Assembly: GCA_022709445.1 (NCBI GenBank) | Contig: JAKLIU010000023.1 | Coordinates: forward strand, 1 to 13,823 | Origin: Spirochaetota bacterium | GTDB taxonomy: Bacteria; Spirochaetota; Spirochaetia; Treponematales; UBA12059 | Reading direction: 5' to 3' | DNA: 13,823 nt | Shown: in pieces, positions 12,819 through 13,823 of the stretch | How positions within the stretch are numbered: position 1 is the first letter of the stretch | Layout: each line of letters opens with the position of its first letter | Position numbers and translations under genes: made by a program | Notes under the pieces: model-generated | What the model saw: only the letters and a program-made list of their open reading frames with translations | Database searches by the model: none | Told to the model about the DNA's origin: nothing

Positions 12819-13252
12819 TGACATTCGTCTCCCGCAGCGTGGAGGAGACCGAGGCCCTGGGCGAGCGGCTGGCACGGGCGGCTTCCCCGGGCAGCGTGTT
12901 CGCCCTCCGCGGCGGCCTGGGCGCCGGCAAGACGGCCATGACCCGCGGCATGGCCAGGGGCCTGGGCGTGCTGGACCCGGTGACCAGCCCCACCTACACC
13001 CTGATCAACGAGTACGACGGCGACATGCCCCTCTACCACATGGACGCGTACCGCCTGCACGGCCCGGCGGAGTTCGAGCTCCTGGACGCCGCGCGCTACC
13101 TGCACGGCGACGGGCTGTGCGTGGTCGAGTGGAGCGAACGCGTGGAGGGAGCCCTCCCCGCCCATTCCGCGCGCATAGAGATTTCCCCCGAGCCTGACGG
13201 CTCCCGGACCATCACCCTGGCATCCCCCGATCTCGAGGCGGCGCTCGCATGA
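12818..13252 (+). CDS. tsaE: tRNA threonylcarbamoyladenosine biosynthesis ATPase TsaE
   Basis: The 144-residue protein has all TsaE landmarks: the Walker A loop GGLGAGKT (residues 32-39), SPTYTL (57-62), HMDAYR (74-79, the Walker B-like region) and VVEWSER (102-108). TsaE is the P-loop ATPase that works with TsaB and TsaD in making N6-threonylcarbamoyladenosine at position 37 of ANN-decoding tRNAs, in the cytoplasm. Length is normal for the family. The ATG overlaps the upstream stop by one base. The stop overlaps the tsaB ATG by four bases (ATGA), giving a tightly coupled set. It is presumably transcribed from the promoter at 12522. Nothing unusual is seen in its active-site motifs. Confidence 0.96.
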   Translation: MTFVSRSVEETEALGERLARAASPGSVFALRGGLGAGKTAMTRGMARGLGVLDPVTSPTYTLINEYDGDMPLYHMDAYRLHGPAEFELLDAARYLHGDGLCVVEWSERVEGALPAHSARIEISPEPDGSRTITLASPDLEAALA

Positions 13253-13823
13253 ACGTCCTGGCCGTCGACTGCTCGTCGGACGTGCTGGCCGTCGGCGTGG
13301 CCCGCGACCTGGGCTCCGGCGACAGGCCGGCCGCCCCCAAGCACCCGTTCCGCGAGGATGGAGGCCACGGGCACGCCCCCGGCGCGGGGACGGTCACGGT
13401 CACCGTCGACGCGGGCTTCCGCCACGTGGAGCGCCTGATGGGAGCCGTGGATTTCTGCGTCCGCGAAGCCGGGCTCGAACCCGCCGACCTGGACCTCCTG
13501 GCCTGCGCCTCCGGGCCCGGGTCCTTCACCGGGCTCCGCATCGCCATGTCCACGGTCAAGGGCATGGCCCTGGGCCTGGGCAAGCCGTTCGTGGCGGTGC
13601 CCACGCTGGACGCCTACGCCGCGGACTGGGCCGGGACGGTTCCCGCCGTCGTGCCGGTCCTGGACGCCAAGCGCTCGCGGTTCTTCTTCGGGCTGTACCT
13701 GGGCGGTACGCTGGCCGCCGGGCCCTTCGACGACGACGCCTCGCGGATCGTGTCCCTGGTGGATTCCTTCCCGGAGGTGCTCTTCACGGGACCGGACACC
13801 TGGCTCCTGGAGCAGCTGGCCTC
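13249..13823 (+). CDS. tsaB: tRNA threonylcarbamoyladenosine biosynthesis protein TsaB, 5' part (truncated by window end)
   Basis: The frame is open from ATG 13249 to the window edge, giving 191 residues of TsaB. Landmarks are the N-terminal MNVLAVDCSS, the family hallmark GPGSFTGLRIAMSTVKG (residues 89-105), PFVAVPTLDAYA (113-124) and DAKRSRFFFGLY (139-150, equivalent to the DAR...Y motif). TsaB is an ASKHA-fold protein that dimerises with TsaD in the t6A complex. Compared with ordinary TsaB the region between strand 1 and the first helix (about residues 20-55) is lengthened by a Gly/Pro/His-rich stretch, and the usual HSE(R/K)LLP motif reads FRHVERLM (57-64). The 3' end lies outside the window. 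Confidence 0.94.
   Translation, partial: MNVLAVDCSSDVLAVGVARDLGSGDRPAAPKHPFREDGGHGHAPGAGTVTVTVDAGFRHVERLMGAVDFCVREAGLEPADLDLLACASGPGSFTGLRIAMSTVKGMALGLGKPFVAVPTLDAYAADWAGTVPAVVPVLDAKRSRFFFGLYLGGTLAAGPFDDDASRIVSLVDSFPEVLFTGPDTWLLEQLA

Noticed and set aside
1..13823. CRISPR arrays, tRNA or rRNA genes, insertion sequences, attachment sites
   Set aside because: No regularly spaced repeats, cloverleaf-like sequence, transposase motifs or terminal inverted repeats were seen; the only tandem repeats are the coding arrays in the pcnB tail.

Overview
The window is GC-rich chromosomal DNA from a spirochaete, most likely a Treponema-like member of the Spirochaetales. The evidence is two tandem FlaB-type core flagellins of 286 and 283 residues that both begin MIINHN, followed by FlaG, FliD, an unknown protein and a PilZ protein, and then tsaE/tsaB. 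I cannot name a species. Codon use looks uniform, and I see no mobile element, tRNA, rRNA or CRISPR array.

Left end (1-258): the C-terminal end of a class I pyridine nucleotide-disulfide oxidoreductase on the plus strand. It converges on a minus-strand gene group. In transcription order that group is pcnB-type poly(A) polymerase (4576-3149), a DUF4912 protein (3079-2339), a GH57/DUF1957 protein (2325-739) and a YbaK-type deacylase (733-275). The last three genes are almost back to back. An alpha/beta hydrolase (5603-4686) on the same strand has its own apparent promoter.

A 394-base divergent region (5604-5997) separates the hydrolase from the flagellar cluster. It holds back-to-back sigma-28-like elements, a strong 12-bp stem-loop, and a leader site resembling a CsrA target. 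The plus strand then carries flaB (5998-6858), a terminator-like hairpin, a second flaB (7135-7986), another terminator-like hairpin, flaG, fliD, an unknown 289-residue gene and a membrane-anchored YcgR-like PilZ gene. These genes build the periplasmic filament (flagellins), cap it (FliD) and probably link motility to c-di-GMP (PilZ protein). After an excellent sigma-70-type promoter comes a small conserved-looking gene, tsaE, and the 5' part of tsaB, which act in tRNA t6A synthesis.

The most interesting signals are regulatory or evolutionary. Both flagellin leaders carry a hairpin with GGA in its loop, 25-26 bases upstream of a GGA inside the Shine-Dalgarno (SD) sequence, a two-site CsrA layout. 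The GH57 protein has Gln where the catalytic Glu is expected. The pcnB stop codon lies inside a 15-bp tandem repeat, in frame with the next gene. Two promoters sit so close to their ATG that leaderless mRNAs are predicted.
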